64,000 bases of DNA. Origin: Paucibacter sp. Y2R2-4 (GTDB taxonomy: Bacteria > Pseudomonadota > Gammaproteobacteria > Burkholderiales > Burkholderiaceae_C). The position numbers and the translations under genes are program-made. The notes beneath the pieces were generated by a model, which saw only the letters and a program-made list of their open reading frames with translations, made no database searches and was not told where the DNA came from. Shown piece after piece: positions 19,798 through 28,106 of this stretch; position 1 is the first letter of the stretch; every line of letters starts with the position of its first letter. The stretch lies in NCBI RefSeq assembly GCF_025717535.1, contig NZ_JAJIRO010000002.1:1-64000 (forward strand), read 5' to 3'.

Positions 19798-20637
19798 ATG
19801 ATGCTGCATCTGCAAACCGTGCCCGCCCGCAACGGCCTGCTCTGGATTCGCCATGGGCTCAAAGTGTTCCAACGCAAGCCGCTGGTCTTGTCGGGCCTGC
19901 TGTCTGTGTTTTTGTTTGCGGCCTTTGCCACCATGCTGCTGCCTGGCGTGGGTTTCATGCTGGTGCTGATGTCCATGCCCTTGCTGTCGCTCGGCTTCAT
20001 GCTGGCCACGCATTTGGTCTTGCAGGGGCAAACGCCAAGCGCGGCTGTTTTCCTGGCGCCGCTCAAGCTGACACCGCAGCGGCGCAACAGCCAATTGCTG
20101 CTGGGCGCCTGCTATGCCTTGGCCACTGTTGGCATCGGCCTGCTGTCGGAGGCGATTGACGGCGGCAGCTTCGAAACGCTGCAGCAACTGATGGTGGACA
20201 ACGCGCCCGCCGACAAGATTGCCGAAGCCACCGCAGACCCACGCCTGTTTTGGGGCGCTGTCACACGCCTGGGTCTGGCGGCCTTGCTGTCGGTCCCCTT
20301 CTGGCATGCGCCGGCGCTGGTGCACTGGGGTGGCCAGGGCGTGATGCAAGCCTTGTTTTCCAGTTCCCTGGGGCTGTGGCGCAATCGCGGCGCCTATGCC
20401 TACAACGCCCTGCTTTGGTTTGCCCTGGTGATGGGTTTGGGCATAGGCCTGACCCTCCTGATGACGGTATTGGGCTTGGGGCAAAAGCTTGCCCTGGTTT
20501 TGATGCCCATGGGCCTCTTGATGACCACGGTGTTCTACGCTTCGCTGTACTTCACCTTCATCGACTGCTTTATGTTCGGCGCCCCCAAGGACTTGCCGGC
20601 CGAAGCCACAGGCAACAAGCCCGACACCTTGGCCTGA
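19798..20637 (+). CDS. BPSS1780-family membrane protein
   Basis: Integral membrane protein of 279 residues with about five to six hydrophobic helices and the N-terminal motif VPARNGLLWIRHGLKVFQRKP-like opening (within residues 6-26), typical of the BPSS1780 family of Burkholderiales. No enzymatic residues are recognisable. It follows thrB by 56 bases on the same strand, an arrangement common in this order (recollection). The start at 19798 begins Met-Met; an upstream in-frame TTG at 19765 is not used. Confidence 0.75.
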   Translation: MMLHLQTVPARNGLLWIRHGLKVFQRKPLVLSGLLSVFLFAAFATMLLPGVGFMLVLMSMPLLSLGFMLATHLVLQGQTPSAAVFLAPLKLTPQRRNSQLLLGACYALATVGIGLLSEAIDGGSFETLQQLMVDNAPADKIAEATADPRLFWGAVTRLGLAALLSVPFWHAPALVHWGGQGVMQALFSSSLGLWRNRGAYAYNALLWFALVMGLGIGLTLLMTVLGLGQKLALVLMPMGLLMTTVFYASLYFTFIDCFMFGAPKDLPAEATGNKPDTLA

Positions 20638-20727
20638 GCGCGATCCCGGCGCACCCCATCCATTTGGACTATCTGGCGCACACAAGAACGCCATAAACCA
20701 CCAAAACCACAAGGGCACACAAAAACA

Positions 20728-20741
20728 GTCATCTTGATGAC
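20728..20741. promoter_or_regulatory. Palindrome upstream of the PhoX-type gene
   Basis: GTCATC-TT-GATGAC is a perfect 14-base palindrome 120 bases before the phosphatase ATG, in an otherwise unremarkable 224-base gap. It contains TCAT elements like those of Pho boxes, but the expected pair of direct 11-base-spaced repeats is not there. Assignment to PhoB is therefore not supported. Confidence 0.35.
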
Positions 20742-20861
20742 ATATGCGCTCTCTACATTGCGGGCTTTGTTGAACACAGGCGGGCAAACCCTTGCCGACC
20801 TGTTGTTTGATTCAGCCATGCCACACGGCATCACTCCCGCAGTATTGAGACCGCAGCATCT

Positions 20862-22844
20862 ATGTCGACTCCTTCCCAGCCCTCCCGCCGCCAAGCCCTG
20901 AAGTTCCTGGGCACACCGTTTTTGCTCCCCATCGGTGGTGTCGGTGCCAGCTTCAGCCTGAGCGCCTGCGGTGGCAGCGATGACCCAGCCCCCAGTTTCG
21001 TGTCGGCCGCCTTCAGCGCCATGGCGGCGCCCACACTGAGCACGCCCGATGCCATGGCCCGCGTTGAAGTCGGCTCCAGCCTGCAAGTGCTGTTGAGCGA
21101 CCAAAGCAAGCAGACCTTCAAGCTCAAGTACGAGCCCTTCTTCATGACCGGCAGCACCGTGCCTGATGGCAAGGGCGGCACTGTCTTGGCAGGCGCTTAT
21201 TACGACATCAACAACAAGCCTATTCTGGACACCACGGTGGCCGGCAAAGAGCGCCACTTCTTCTCCGACTCGCCGGACGGCACGTCGCTGCTGAGCCTGG
21301 ACAAGGCCGAAGTGGCCGGCATCAAGGGCAAGGCCGTGTTTGCCGTGGTGCAGTTCGAATACACCACCCGCGCGCAAGACGAAAAGACCGATATGTACGG
21401 CAAGCTGCCGTCGCCGATTGCCGTCCTGACGCTGGATCAAGACCAGAGCACCGGCAAGCTGAGCCTGGTCAAGTACCACAATGTGGACACCTCCTCGGCC
21501 CACGGCTTGTGGATCACTTGCGGTTCCAGCCTCTCGCCTTGGGGCACACACCTGTCCAGCGAAGAGTACGAACCCGACGCCTTCGGCCTGCTGGCCAAGA
21601 CTCCCAACAAGACCCAAGCCGACGCCCAAGCCCAATTCAAAGCCTTCAGCAAGAACCTGTTTGGCGATGAAACCAAGGCCAACCCCTACCACTACGGCCA
21701 CCTGCCCGAAGTGACGGTCAATCCCGACGGCACGGGCAGCATCAAGAAGCACTACTGCATGGGGCGCCTGTCGCATGAGCTGATTCAGGTCATGCCCGAC
21801 AACCGCACCGCGCTGATGGGCGACGACGCCACCAACAGTGGCTTGTTTGTCTTCGTGGCTGACAAGGAAAAAGACCTGTCTTCCGGCAGCCTGTATGTGG
21901 CCAAGATCGGCGCGGGCTTCTCTTTGGACCCGGCCTCTGCAGGCGCAGCACTGAGCTGGATCAAGCTGGGCTCCGCCACCAGCGCCGAGATCGAAAAGCT
22001 GGCCAACACCCTGAAGCCCAACGACATCATGGACGTGGCCTTCAGCGACCCCAAGGACGCCAGCTTCACCAAGATCTGGATCGACGGCGGCAACCAGTGG
22101 ATCAAGATCAAGGCGGGCATGGAAAAGGCCGCGGCCTTCTTGGAAACCCACCGCTACGCGAGCTATGTCGGCGCCAGCATGGCCTTCACCAAGATGGAAG
22201 GCACCACCGTCAACGCCAAGGACAAGATCGCCTACTCGGCCCTGCAAAACATGCAGAAGTCCATGGTGCGCAATGGTGCAGGTTGGAACGAAGCCCATGG
22301 CGTGACGCTGGAAAAGGCCGTCAATGCCGGCGCCGTCTTGGCGCACACCCTGGCCGGCGGCCAGAAGGACACGGCCGGTGGCGCCATCAACAGTGAATGG
22401 ATGCCGACGCTGACTAAGGCCTTGCTGGTGGGCGAGGACATTGCCGCTGACGCACTGGGCAATTTGGCCAATCCCGACAAGATCGGCGCGCCGGACAACC
22501 TGAAGTTCTCGGAGAAGCTGCGCACACTCTTCATCGGCGAAGACAGTGCCTACCACGTCAACAACTTCATCTGGGCCTATAACGTCGACACCAAGCAGCT
22601 CTCGCGTCTGGTCTCGATGCCTGCGGGCGCGGAAGCCACCGGCCTGGGCGTGGTCGACGACCTGAATGGCTGGACCTACATCACCAGCAACTTCCAGCAC
22701 CCCGGCGACTGGGTTGCCAGCTTGCACGGCAAGGTGCAAGCCCAGCTGGATCCGCTGGTGCGCAGCAACTACAAAGATCGCTTCGCTGCCGCCGTTGGCT
22801 ACCTGACGGCTGAAACCACCAGCGTCAAACTGAGCCAGATCTAA
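20862..22844 (+). CDS. phoX: PhoX-family (DUF839) phosphatase
   Basis: Large exported phosphatase of the PhoX class, calcium- and iron-dependent alkaline phosphatases that release phosphate from organic esters. The 660-residue protein starts with a twin-arginine signal SRRQALKFLG (8-17), then a hydrophobic stretch ending SLSACGG, where the Cys could also be a lipoprotein site. The long body carries PhoX-type segments such as HGLWITCGSSLSPWGTHLSSEEYEPD and GRLSHELIQVMPD, near conserved metal-ligand positions. The gene stands alone and ends at a double hairpin. DUF839 also includes members of unknown substrate, so phosphatase activity is a family inference. Confidence 0.85.
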   Translation: MSTPSQPSRRQALKFLGTPFLLPIGGVGASFSLSACGGSDDPAPSFVSAAFSAMAAPTLSTPDAMARVEVGSSLQVLLSDQSKQTFKLKYEPFFMTGSTVPDGKGGTVLAGAYYDINNKPILDTTVAGKERHFFSDSPDGTSLLSLDKAEVAGIKGKAVFAVVQFEYTTRAQDEKTDMYGKLPSPIAVLTLDQDQSTGKLSLVKYHNVDTSSAHGLWITCGSSLSPWGTHLSSEEYEPDAFGLLAKTPNKTQADAQAQFKAFSKNLFGDETKANPYHYGHLPEVTVNPDGTGSIKKHYCMGRLSHELIQVMPDNRTALMGDDATNSGLFVFVADKEKDLSSGSLYVAKIGAGFSLDPASAGAALSWIKLGSATSAEIEKLANTLKPNDIMDVAFSDPKDASFTKIWIDGGNQWIKIKAGMEKAAAFLETHRYASYVGASMAFTKMEGTTVNAKDKIAYSALQNMQKSMVRNGAGWNEAHGVTLEKAVNAGAVLAHTLAGGQKDTAGGAINSEWMPTLTKALLVGEDIAADALGNLANPDKIGAPDNLKFSEKLRTLFIGEDSAYHVNNFIWAYNVDTKQLSRLVSMPAGAEATGLGVVDDLNGWTYITSNFQHPGDWVASLHGKVQAQLDPLVRSNYKDRFAAAVGYLTAETTSVKLSQI

Positions 22845-22858
22845 TCGTCGCTGAGCCG

Positions 22859-22945
22859 CCTTTTCGCCAATGCGAAAAGGTCGCCGACCCCCCTGTCCAA
22901 GAGAGGCCGCTCCCCGCATCGCGCGTGGGCGGCCTCTCTTTTTTT
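22859..22945 (+). terminator. Tandem terminator hairpins after phoX
   Basis: Two hairpins follow the phoX stop. The first is CCTTTTCGC-CAAT-GCGAAAAGG (22859-22880), without a T-tract. The second pairs AAGAGAGGCCGC (22899-22910) with GCGGCCTCTCTT (22929-22940), a 12-base-pair stem over an 18-base loop running into seven Ts. The second is a strong intrinsic terminator. Confidence 0.88.
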
Positions 22946-23075
22946 GCTCTCGCTTTTTGCTCTCGCCTTAGCCTACATACCGTCTTGCATTCAGGCCTGC
23001 AGTTGGGGTCATGCGGGATAGAGGCAAGCCAAGCCAGGCGATAGACTCTGAGCCACACTTTTGCCGAGGACGCTC

Positions 23076-24281
23076 ATGAGCCCTGCATCGGTCCCCTCTC
23101 CTGTTGCCAGCAAGCGCAGGACCACGTCGCCACAATCCCTGGTGATTTTGCTTGCGACACGCAAAGGCGCCTGGCTGTTCCACGGCGACTCCAGCCGTAA
23201 GCGCTGGAAGGTCGACGGCCCGCATTTCCTTGGCCACAACATCAGCCATTTGCAACTGGACCCGCGCGACGGCCGCACCCTCTTGGCTGCCGCTAAGACC
23301 GGTCACCTCGGCCCGACGATTTTTCGCTCGACCGACCTCGGCAAAACATGGACCGAGGCTCAGCGGCCGCCAGCGTTTGACAAGCCCAGCAATGGCTTGC
23401 CGGCGCGCTCGGTCGATCACAACTTTTGGCTCTGCCCCGGACATGCCAGCGAGCCCGGCGCTTGGTATGTGGGCACCTCTCCGCAAGGCCTGTTCCGCTC
23501 GACCGACGGCGGCATCAGCTGGTCCGGGCTACCGGGCGTCAATGACAACCCGCAACTGCGCGAATGGATGGGCTCGGCCCAGGACGGCACGCCCGATGGC
23601 CCCAAGCTGCACTCCATCCTCATCGACCCTCGCGATCCCGCGCATCTGATCTTTGGCATGTCGGGCGGCGGCGTGCATGAGTCTCACGACGCAGGCCTCA
23701 CATGGACAACGCTGGTCCAGGGCCTGGAGGTGGTGGAGGGCTTAGACCCCAATATCCTCACCTTCCACGACCCACATTGCATACGCCAATGCCCCAGCAG
23801 GCCTGAACGGCTCTATCAACAAAACCACTGCGGCATCTACCGACTCGACCGCAGCGCCGAGTCAAGCGCAGAGCCGGGCACAGGCCGTTGGCAGCGCATA
23901 GGCCGCAAGATGCCCAAGAGCGCGGGAGACATCGGCTTCCCCATGGTGGTCCATCCGCATGATGCCGACACCGCCTGGGTCTTCCCCATGGATGGCTCCG
24001 ACGTCTGGCCACGAACCAGCCCAGCGGGCCGACCGGCGGCTTACATCACCCGCAACGCCGGCCGCAGCTGGCAGCGCCTGGACCAGGGCTTACCCCGCAG
24101 CCAAGCCTGGTGGACTTTGAAGCGCCAAGCGATGACGGTCGACGCCATGCAAGTCCCGGCGCTGTACTTGGGCACCACCAGCGGTGAGCTGTGGGTTGGC
24201 CATGAAGAAGGCGCGCACTGGGTCAATATCGCCCGCCATCTGCCGGAGATCTATGCCGTGGAAGTGGCGGCCTTGGCATGA
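23076..24281 (+). CDS. BNR/sialidase-like beta-propeller protein
   Basis: A 401-residue protein built of repeats of the BNR/VPS10 type: Ser/Thr-x-Asp-x-Gly-x-Thr-Trp boxes appear as FRSTDLGKTW, FRSTDGGISW, ESHDAGLTW and ITRNAGRSW, spread across the chain. It has no evident signal peptide (the N-terminus is Ser/Pro/Lys/Arg-rich), so it is probably cytoplasmic. Such proteins are often annotated exo-alpha-sialidase, but the sialidase arginine triad cannot be confirmed and enzymatic activity should not be assumed. GAGGA precedes the ATG at 23076. Its stop overlaps an 11-codon ORF and the gene is followed by a MoaD/ThiS-like gene. Confidence 0.8.
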   Translation: MSPASVPSPVASKRRTTSPQSLVILLATRKGAWLFHGDSSRKRWKVDGPHFLGHNISHLQLDPRDGRTLLAAAKTGHLGPTIFRSTDLGKTWTEAQRPPAFDKPSNGLPARSVDHNFWLCPGHASEPGAWYVGTSPQGLFRSTDGGISWSGLPGVNDNPQLREWMGSAQDGTPDGPKLHSILIDPRDPAHLIFGMSGGGVHESHDAGLTWTTLVQGLEVVEGLDPNILTFHDPHCIRQCPSRPERLYQQNHCGIYRLDRSAESSAEPGTGRWQRIGRKMPKSAGDIGFPMVVHPHDADTAWVFPMDGSDVWPRTSPAGRPAAYITRNAGRSWQRLDQGLPRSQAWWTLKRQAMTVDAMQVPALYLGTTSGELWVGHEEGAHWVNIARHLPEIYAVEVAALA

Positions 24282-24313
24282 ACGGGGCACCCAGTTCGAA
24301 AGCCGGTCAATGA
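24278..24313 (+). CDS. Possible 11-codon coupling ORF
   Basis: An ATG at 24278 overlaps the propeller gene stop as ATGA. The frame reads MNGAPSSKAGQ and ends in a TGA at 24311-24313, which overlaps the MoaD/ThiS-like ATG, again as ATGA. The short frame thus joins both genes by 4-base overlaps and could serve translational relay by termination-reinitiation. It may also be chance; there is no sequence family to test it. Confidence 0.3.
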   Translation: MNGAPSSKAGQ

Positions 24314-24567
24314 AGGTCTTGATTCCCTCTGCCTTACGGTCTTACACCGGGGCCTCTCAGCTGGAGGCGGACGGCGCGACGCTGGCGCAGCTGTTTGTGG
24401 AGCTCGATCGCCGCTACCCCGGCCTGCGCTTTCGCGTCGTTGATGAGCAGGGCCAGCTGCGCGCGAACATGCGCATCTTCGTCAACGGCTTGGGCGTACG
24501 TGATATCAGCCACGCCTTGCAAGCCGAAGATTTCGTCGCCATCGTGCTGGCCTTGAGCGGCGGCTAG
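24310..24567 (+). CDS. MoaD/ThiS-family ubiquitin-fold protein
   Basis: An 85-residue beta-grasp protein ending LALSGG, with the C-terminal Gly-Gly that in MoaD and ThiS is adenylated and thiocarboxylated by an E1-like enzyme. It has the family core IPSALRSYTG, LFVELDRRYPGL, MRIFVNGLGVRD and EDFVAIVLALSGG. The start at 24310 gives the standard MoaD-like N-terminus; the longer open frame overlaps the propeller gene. No moaE, moeB, thiF or thiG lies near, so it is probably not the housekeeping molybdopterin or thiamine carrier. The operon with a BNR propeller protein suggests a dedicated sulfur-carrier or protein-modifier role, which is unproven. Confidence 0.85.
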   Translation: MKVLIPSALRSYTGASQLEADGATLAQLFVELDRRYPGLRFRVVDEQGQLRANMRIFVNGLGVRDISHALQAEDFVAIVLALSGG

Positions 24568-24581
24568 CTGCGCGGCAGAAC

Positions 24582-26996
24582 TTAGTCGATCGGCGTCAGC
24601 TTGGCCACGCTCAGCGCCAGCCACTTCATGCCGTGACGACCAAAGTTGACCTGCGCCCGAGCATCGGCACCGCTGCCCTCCAGCGTTAGCAACACGCCTT
24701 CGCCAAACTTGGTGTGGAAGACGCCCTTGCCGACCTTGAGTCCGCCATGTTCATCGGCCACCTTTTGCGCGGCCGCCTGCTTCATGCTCTTGGGCACCGG
24801 GGTGGTGTCATAAACGGGCTTCTCGACCCGGCCGGCACCGACCATGGATTTGAGGCCCGAGCCCCGCTCCCAAGCGCTTTGATATTCCTTGGCAAAACCG
24901 GAGCCAAAGCCCTGGTTGCGCGGCGTCAGCCACTTCAGCGCGGCTTCCGGCAACTCATCAAAGAAACGGCTCTTGACGTTGTAGCGGGTCTGGCCGTGCA
25001 GCATGCGGGTTTGGCTGAAGGCCAGATACAAGCGCTGGCGCGCGCGGGTGATGGCCACATACATCAGGCGCCGCTCTTCCTCCAGGCCGTCGGTGTCGGA
25101 CATTGAGTTCTCATGCGGGAACAAGCCCTCTTCCAAGCCGGTGATGAAGACCGCGTCGAACTCAAGGCCCTTGCTGGAATGCACCGTCATCAATTGCACT
25201 GCGTCCTGGCCGGCCTGCGCCTGGTTGTCGCCCGCTTCCAAAGAGGCGTGGGTCAAGAAGGCCGCCAGCGGCGACATGATCTCGCCGGTTTCAGCATCGG
25301 GCGTGAAGTTGGCCGGCGCGACCGCCGCAGGAAAGCCTTCGGAGATGGCGCCGGGCGACAGCTCGTCGACGGGCAGCGCCACGGCATCCTTGCCAAAGCC
25401 TTCTTGGGTCACAAAAGCTTCGGCGGCGTTGATCAGTTCGCCCAAGTTTTCCAGCCGCTCGGCGCCGTCTTTGTCGTTACGGTAATGCTCGTTCAGGCCG
25501 GAGACTTCCAGGATCTGCTCGATGATCTCGCGCAGCGTCAGTCCAGTTGTGAGGTTACGGGTTGAGTCGATCAGGTTGGTGAAGCCCTGTAAATTGCTGC
25601 CCGCCTTGCCAGCTACCGCGCCGACGCTTTGGTAGAGGCTGCGGCCGGACATGCGGGCCGCGTCCTGCAGCAACTCGATGGCGCGCGCGCCGATGCCACG
25701 GGTTGGGAAGTTCACCACCCGCAAGAAGCTGGTGTCGTCGTTGGGGTTCTCGAGCAGTCGCAGATAAGACAGCGCATGTTTCACTTCGGCACGCTCGAAG
25801 AAGCGCAGGCCGCCGTACACCCGGTACGGAATGCCTGCATTGAAGAGGGCCGACTCGATCACGCGCGACTGGGCATTGCTGCGGTAGAGCACCGCAATTT
25901 CCTTGCGATCCATGCCCTGGCGATGCAAGGCTTGCGCCTCCTCGATCAGCCACTGGGCTTCGGCGAAGTCGCTGGCCGCCTCATACACACGCACCGGCTC
26001 ACCGGGCCCGGCCTCGGTGCGCAGGGTCTTGCCCAGGCGGCGACTGTTGCGGCTGATCAGCTCATTGGCCGAGTCGAGGATGTTGCCGAAGCTGCGGTAG
26101 TTCTGCTCCAGCTTGATGACCTTCTTGACGCGGTACTCACGCTCGAAGTCGGCCATATTGCCAACGCGCGCACCACGGAAGGCGTAGATGCTCTGGTCAT
26201 CATCGCCCACCGCCACCACGCCTTGACCCTTACCCGGGGGCGCGAACATCTTCAGCCAGGCGTATTGCAGCTTGTTGGTGTCTTGGAACTCATCGACCAG
26301 CAGATGCTGGAAGCGACGCTGGTAATGGTCGCGCACCGCCGGGTTGTCGCGCAGCAACTCGTAGGAGCGCAGCATCAGCTCAGCAAAATCGACCACGCCC
26401 TCACGCTGGCATTGGTCTTCGTAGTTCTTGTAGATCTCGATCAGGGTCTTGGTCTGCTCGTCGCGGGGCTCGATATCGCCGGGGCGCTGCGCCTCTTCCT
26501 TGGCGCCGGCAATGAACCAGCCGACCTGCTTGGGCACAAAGCGCTCCTCGTCCAGCTTCATCGCCTTGATGACACGCTTGATGGCCGAGACCGAGTCAGA
26601 GGAGTCCAGAATCTGAAAGCCCTGCGGCAGGCCCGCCAGCTTCCAATGCGCGCGCAAAAAGCGATTGCACAGACCATGGAAGGTGCCAATCCACATGCCG
26701 CGCACATTCACCGGCAGCATGGCCGAAAGCCGCGTCACCATTTCCTTGGCGGCCTTGTTGGTAAAGGTCACCGCCATCACGCCGCCGGGCGTGACCTGGC
26801 CGGTTTGCATCAGCCAGGCGATGCGTGTGGTCAGCACCCGCGTCTTGCCCGAACCGGCGCCCGCCAGAATCAGGCAGGGCTCAGGCGGCGCGGTGACGGC
26901 CGCATATTGCTCGGGGTTGAGGTTCTTCAGAAGGCCTGTGCCTTCAACAGCCACGGGAGGGGCGGCGAACAAATCGTCTTGCGGGGGCAGGTTCAT
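24582..26996 (-). CDS. uvrD: UvrD/PcrA-family DNA helicase II
   Basis: Superfamily 1A 3'-5' DNA helicase (804 residues) used in nucleotide excision and mismatch repair. Motif I LILAGAGSGKTRVL (about 42-55), motif II LLVDEFQDTN, motif III GDDDQSIYAFRGA, motif IV QNYRS, motif V TVHSSKGLEFDAV and motif VI YVAITRARQRLYL are all present. A C-terminal tudor-like segment ends the protein (HTKFGEGVLLTLEG). A TAAAAT hexamer sits six bases upstream of the ATG, with no ribosome-binding site. It converges tail-to-tail with the MoaD/ThiS-like gene, 14 bases apart. Confidence 0.96.
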   Translation of the reverse strand: MNLPPQDDLFAAPPVAVEGTGLLKNLNPEQYAAVTAPPEPCLILAGAGSGKTRVLTTRIAWLMQTGQVTPGGVMAVTFTNKAAKEMVTRLSAMLPVNVRGMWIGTFHGLCNRFLRAHWKLAGLPQGFQILDSSDSVSAIKRVIKAMKLDEERFVPKQVGWFIAGAKEEAQRPGDIEPRDEQTKTLIEIYKNYEDQCQREGVVDFAELMLRSYELLRDNPAVRDHYQRRFQHLLVDEFQDTNKLQYAWLKMFAPPGKGQGVVAVGDDDQSIYAFRGARVGNMADFEREYRVKKVIKLEQNYRSFGNILDSANELISRNSRRLGKTLRTEAGPGEPVRVYEAASDFAEAQWLIEEAQALHRQGMDRKEIAVLYRSNAQSRVIESALFNAGIPYRVYGGLRFFERAEVKHALSYLRLLENPNDDTSFLRVVNFPTRGIGARAIELLQDAARMSGRSLYQSVGAVAGKAGSNLQGFTNLIDSTRNLTTGLTLREIIEQILEVSGLNEHYRNDKDGAERLENLGELINAAEAFVTQEGFGKDAVALPVDELSPGAISEGFPAAVAPANFTPDAETGEIMSPLAAFLTHASLEAGDNQAQAGQDAVQLMTVHSSKGLEFDAVFITGLEEGLFPHENSMSDTDGLEEERRLMYVAITRARQRLYLAFSQTRMLHGQTRYNVKSRFFDELPEAALKWLTPRNQGFGSGFAKEYQSAWERGSGLKSMVGAGRVEKPVYDTTPVPKSMKQAAAQKVADEHGGLKVGKGVFHTKFGEGVLLTLEGSGADARAQVNFGRHGMKWLALSVAKLTPID

Positions 26997-27053
26997 CGCC
27001 GCATTTTAGAGAGGCTCAGGCCTTGCTTTGGTTCAGGCATGATGCGCGGCACG

Positions 27054-27467
27054 ATGATGGACCTCAATTCCCCCTGCCCCTGCGGCCTGAAGCAGCGCTA
27101 CGGTCAATGCTGTGGTGCTTTTCACCAGCACTTTGCCGAGACCGGCGCTTTGAGCGGCACCTCTAGTGCGCCCACGGCCGAAGCGCTGATGCGCTCGCGT
27201 TACAGCGCCTATGTTTTGAATCTTCTGGACTATCTGCTGGCCAGCTGGCACCCCAGCACCCGCCCAGCAAGGCTTGAGCCCAACGAGCCAGGGCTCAAAT
27301 GGTTGGGCCTGGAAGTAAAAAAGCATGTGCAGCAAGATGCTGAACATGCTTTGGTGGAGTTTGTCGCTCGCAGCAAGCTGGGCGGGCGGGCTTACCGGAT
27401 GAGCGAACTGAGTCGCTTTGAGCGTGTCGATGGCGTCTGGCTGTATCTCGACGGCGAGGTGAACTGA
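27054..27467 (+). CDS. YchJ-family SEC-C motif protein
   Basis: A small protein (137 residues) of the YchJ/UPF0225 family. It has an N-terminal zinc-binding SEC-C motif, CPCGLKQRYGQCCG, and the family core LMRSRYSAYVLNLLDYLLASWHPSTRP followed by VEFVARSKLGGR and DGVWLYLDGEVN. E. coli YchJ has a second C-terminal SEC-C motif, absent here. Function is unknown. The start is ambiguous among in-frame ATGs at 27039, 27042, 27054 and 27057; none has a convincing binding site. It is divergent from uvrD across a very short gap. Confidence 0.85.
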   Translation: MMDLNSPCPCGLKQRYGQCCGAFHQHFAETGALSGTSSAPTAEALMRSRYSAYVLNLLDYLLASWHPSTRPARLEPNEPGLKWLGLEVKKHVQQDAEHALVEFVARSKLGGRAYRMSELSRFERVDGVWLYLDGEVN

Positions 27468-27482
27468 AACGCCTGAGTCGGC

Positions 27483-27890
27483 TCAGGCGAATTCCTGGCG
27501 CACCAACATCGAGTTCAGGGCGCGCAAGGCCCACAGCAGCCCGGCGCTCACCACCAGGCAGCTGATGCCCAAGACCACCGGCGAACCGGCCAACCAGGGC
27601 AGCGCCGGCAGCGACACCAGGAACAAAGCCAGCAAGCCCAGCGACAAGCGGCGCGCCCATTCCAGGCGACGCAGCAAGCCTTGGCCGGCGGTCAAAGCGG
27701 CGCCAGATACCAGCAGCAAGACGAGCAGCCCGGCGATGCTCCAGCGCAGGTGCCCGGCGGCTGAAAATTCATTCACATGCCCCATCCAATAGCCCAGCAA
27801 GCACAGGCCTGAGAGGCCCGCAGCCATCAGCAGCCAAGCGACGGCGCTGACCAGAGGGGAACGATATCCAACGCGGAAGGTAATGGGCAT
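27483..27890 (-). CDS. Small four-helix membrane protein
   Basis: A 135-residue hydrophobic protein with about four predicted transmembrane segments (roughly 14-34, 46-66, 76-98 and 102-122), a Lys/Arg-poor sequence and no recognised domain. The start at 27890 is well supported by the ribosome-binding site AAGGAGAT shortly upstream; the longer frame to 28031 has no such site. It converges on the ychJ-like gene and is divergent from truC. I do not recognise the family. Confidence 0.75.
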   Translation of the reverse strand: MPITFRVGYRSPLVSAVAWLLMAAGLSGLCLLGYWMGHVNEFSAAGHLRWSIAGLLVLLLVSGAALTAGQGLLRRLEWARRLSLGLLALFLVSLPALPWLAGSPVVLGISCLVVSAGLLWALRALNSMLVRQEFA

Positions 27891-28106
27891 GATGATCTCC
27901 TTGCGGCTTGGGCGGGTGCTGATGTCGTGGTGTGCTGCTGACCCTTGGCATGATGCGCGGGCCTTGTGACAGCATTCTTTCGATGCGCCTCGCAGCACAC
28001 CATCCCCCCTGAATGGGGTCATCCGCGGCAATTAGGCGTTACTGTGTGCTTATGCTCGGCCAGGGGCGAATCTGGGCTCCGCCGAGGTAAGACTTCACAA
28101 TGCCGT

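Noticed and set aside
20535-22919. Very long antisense open frame (794 codons) across the PhoX-type gene
   Set aside because: It mirrors the codon bias of the sense gene, has no family resemblance or ribosome-binding site, and the sense protein is clearly a PhoX/DUF839 member.
23076-24281. Calling the propeller protein a sialidase
   Set aside because: BNR boxes are present, but the sialidase arginine triad, catalytic Tyr/Glu and a signal peptide are not evident.
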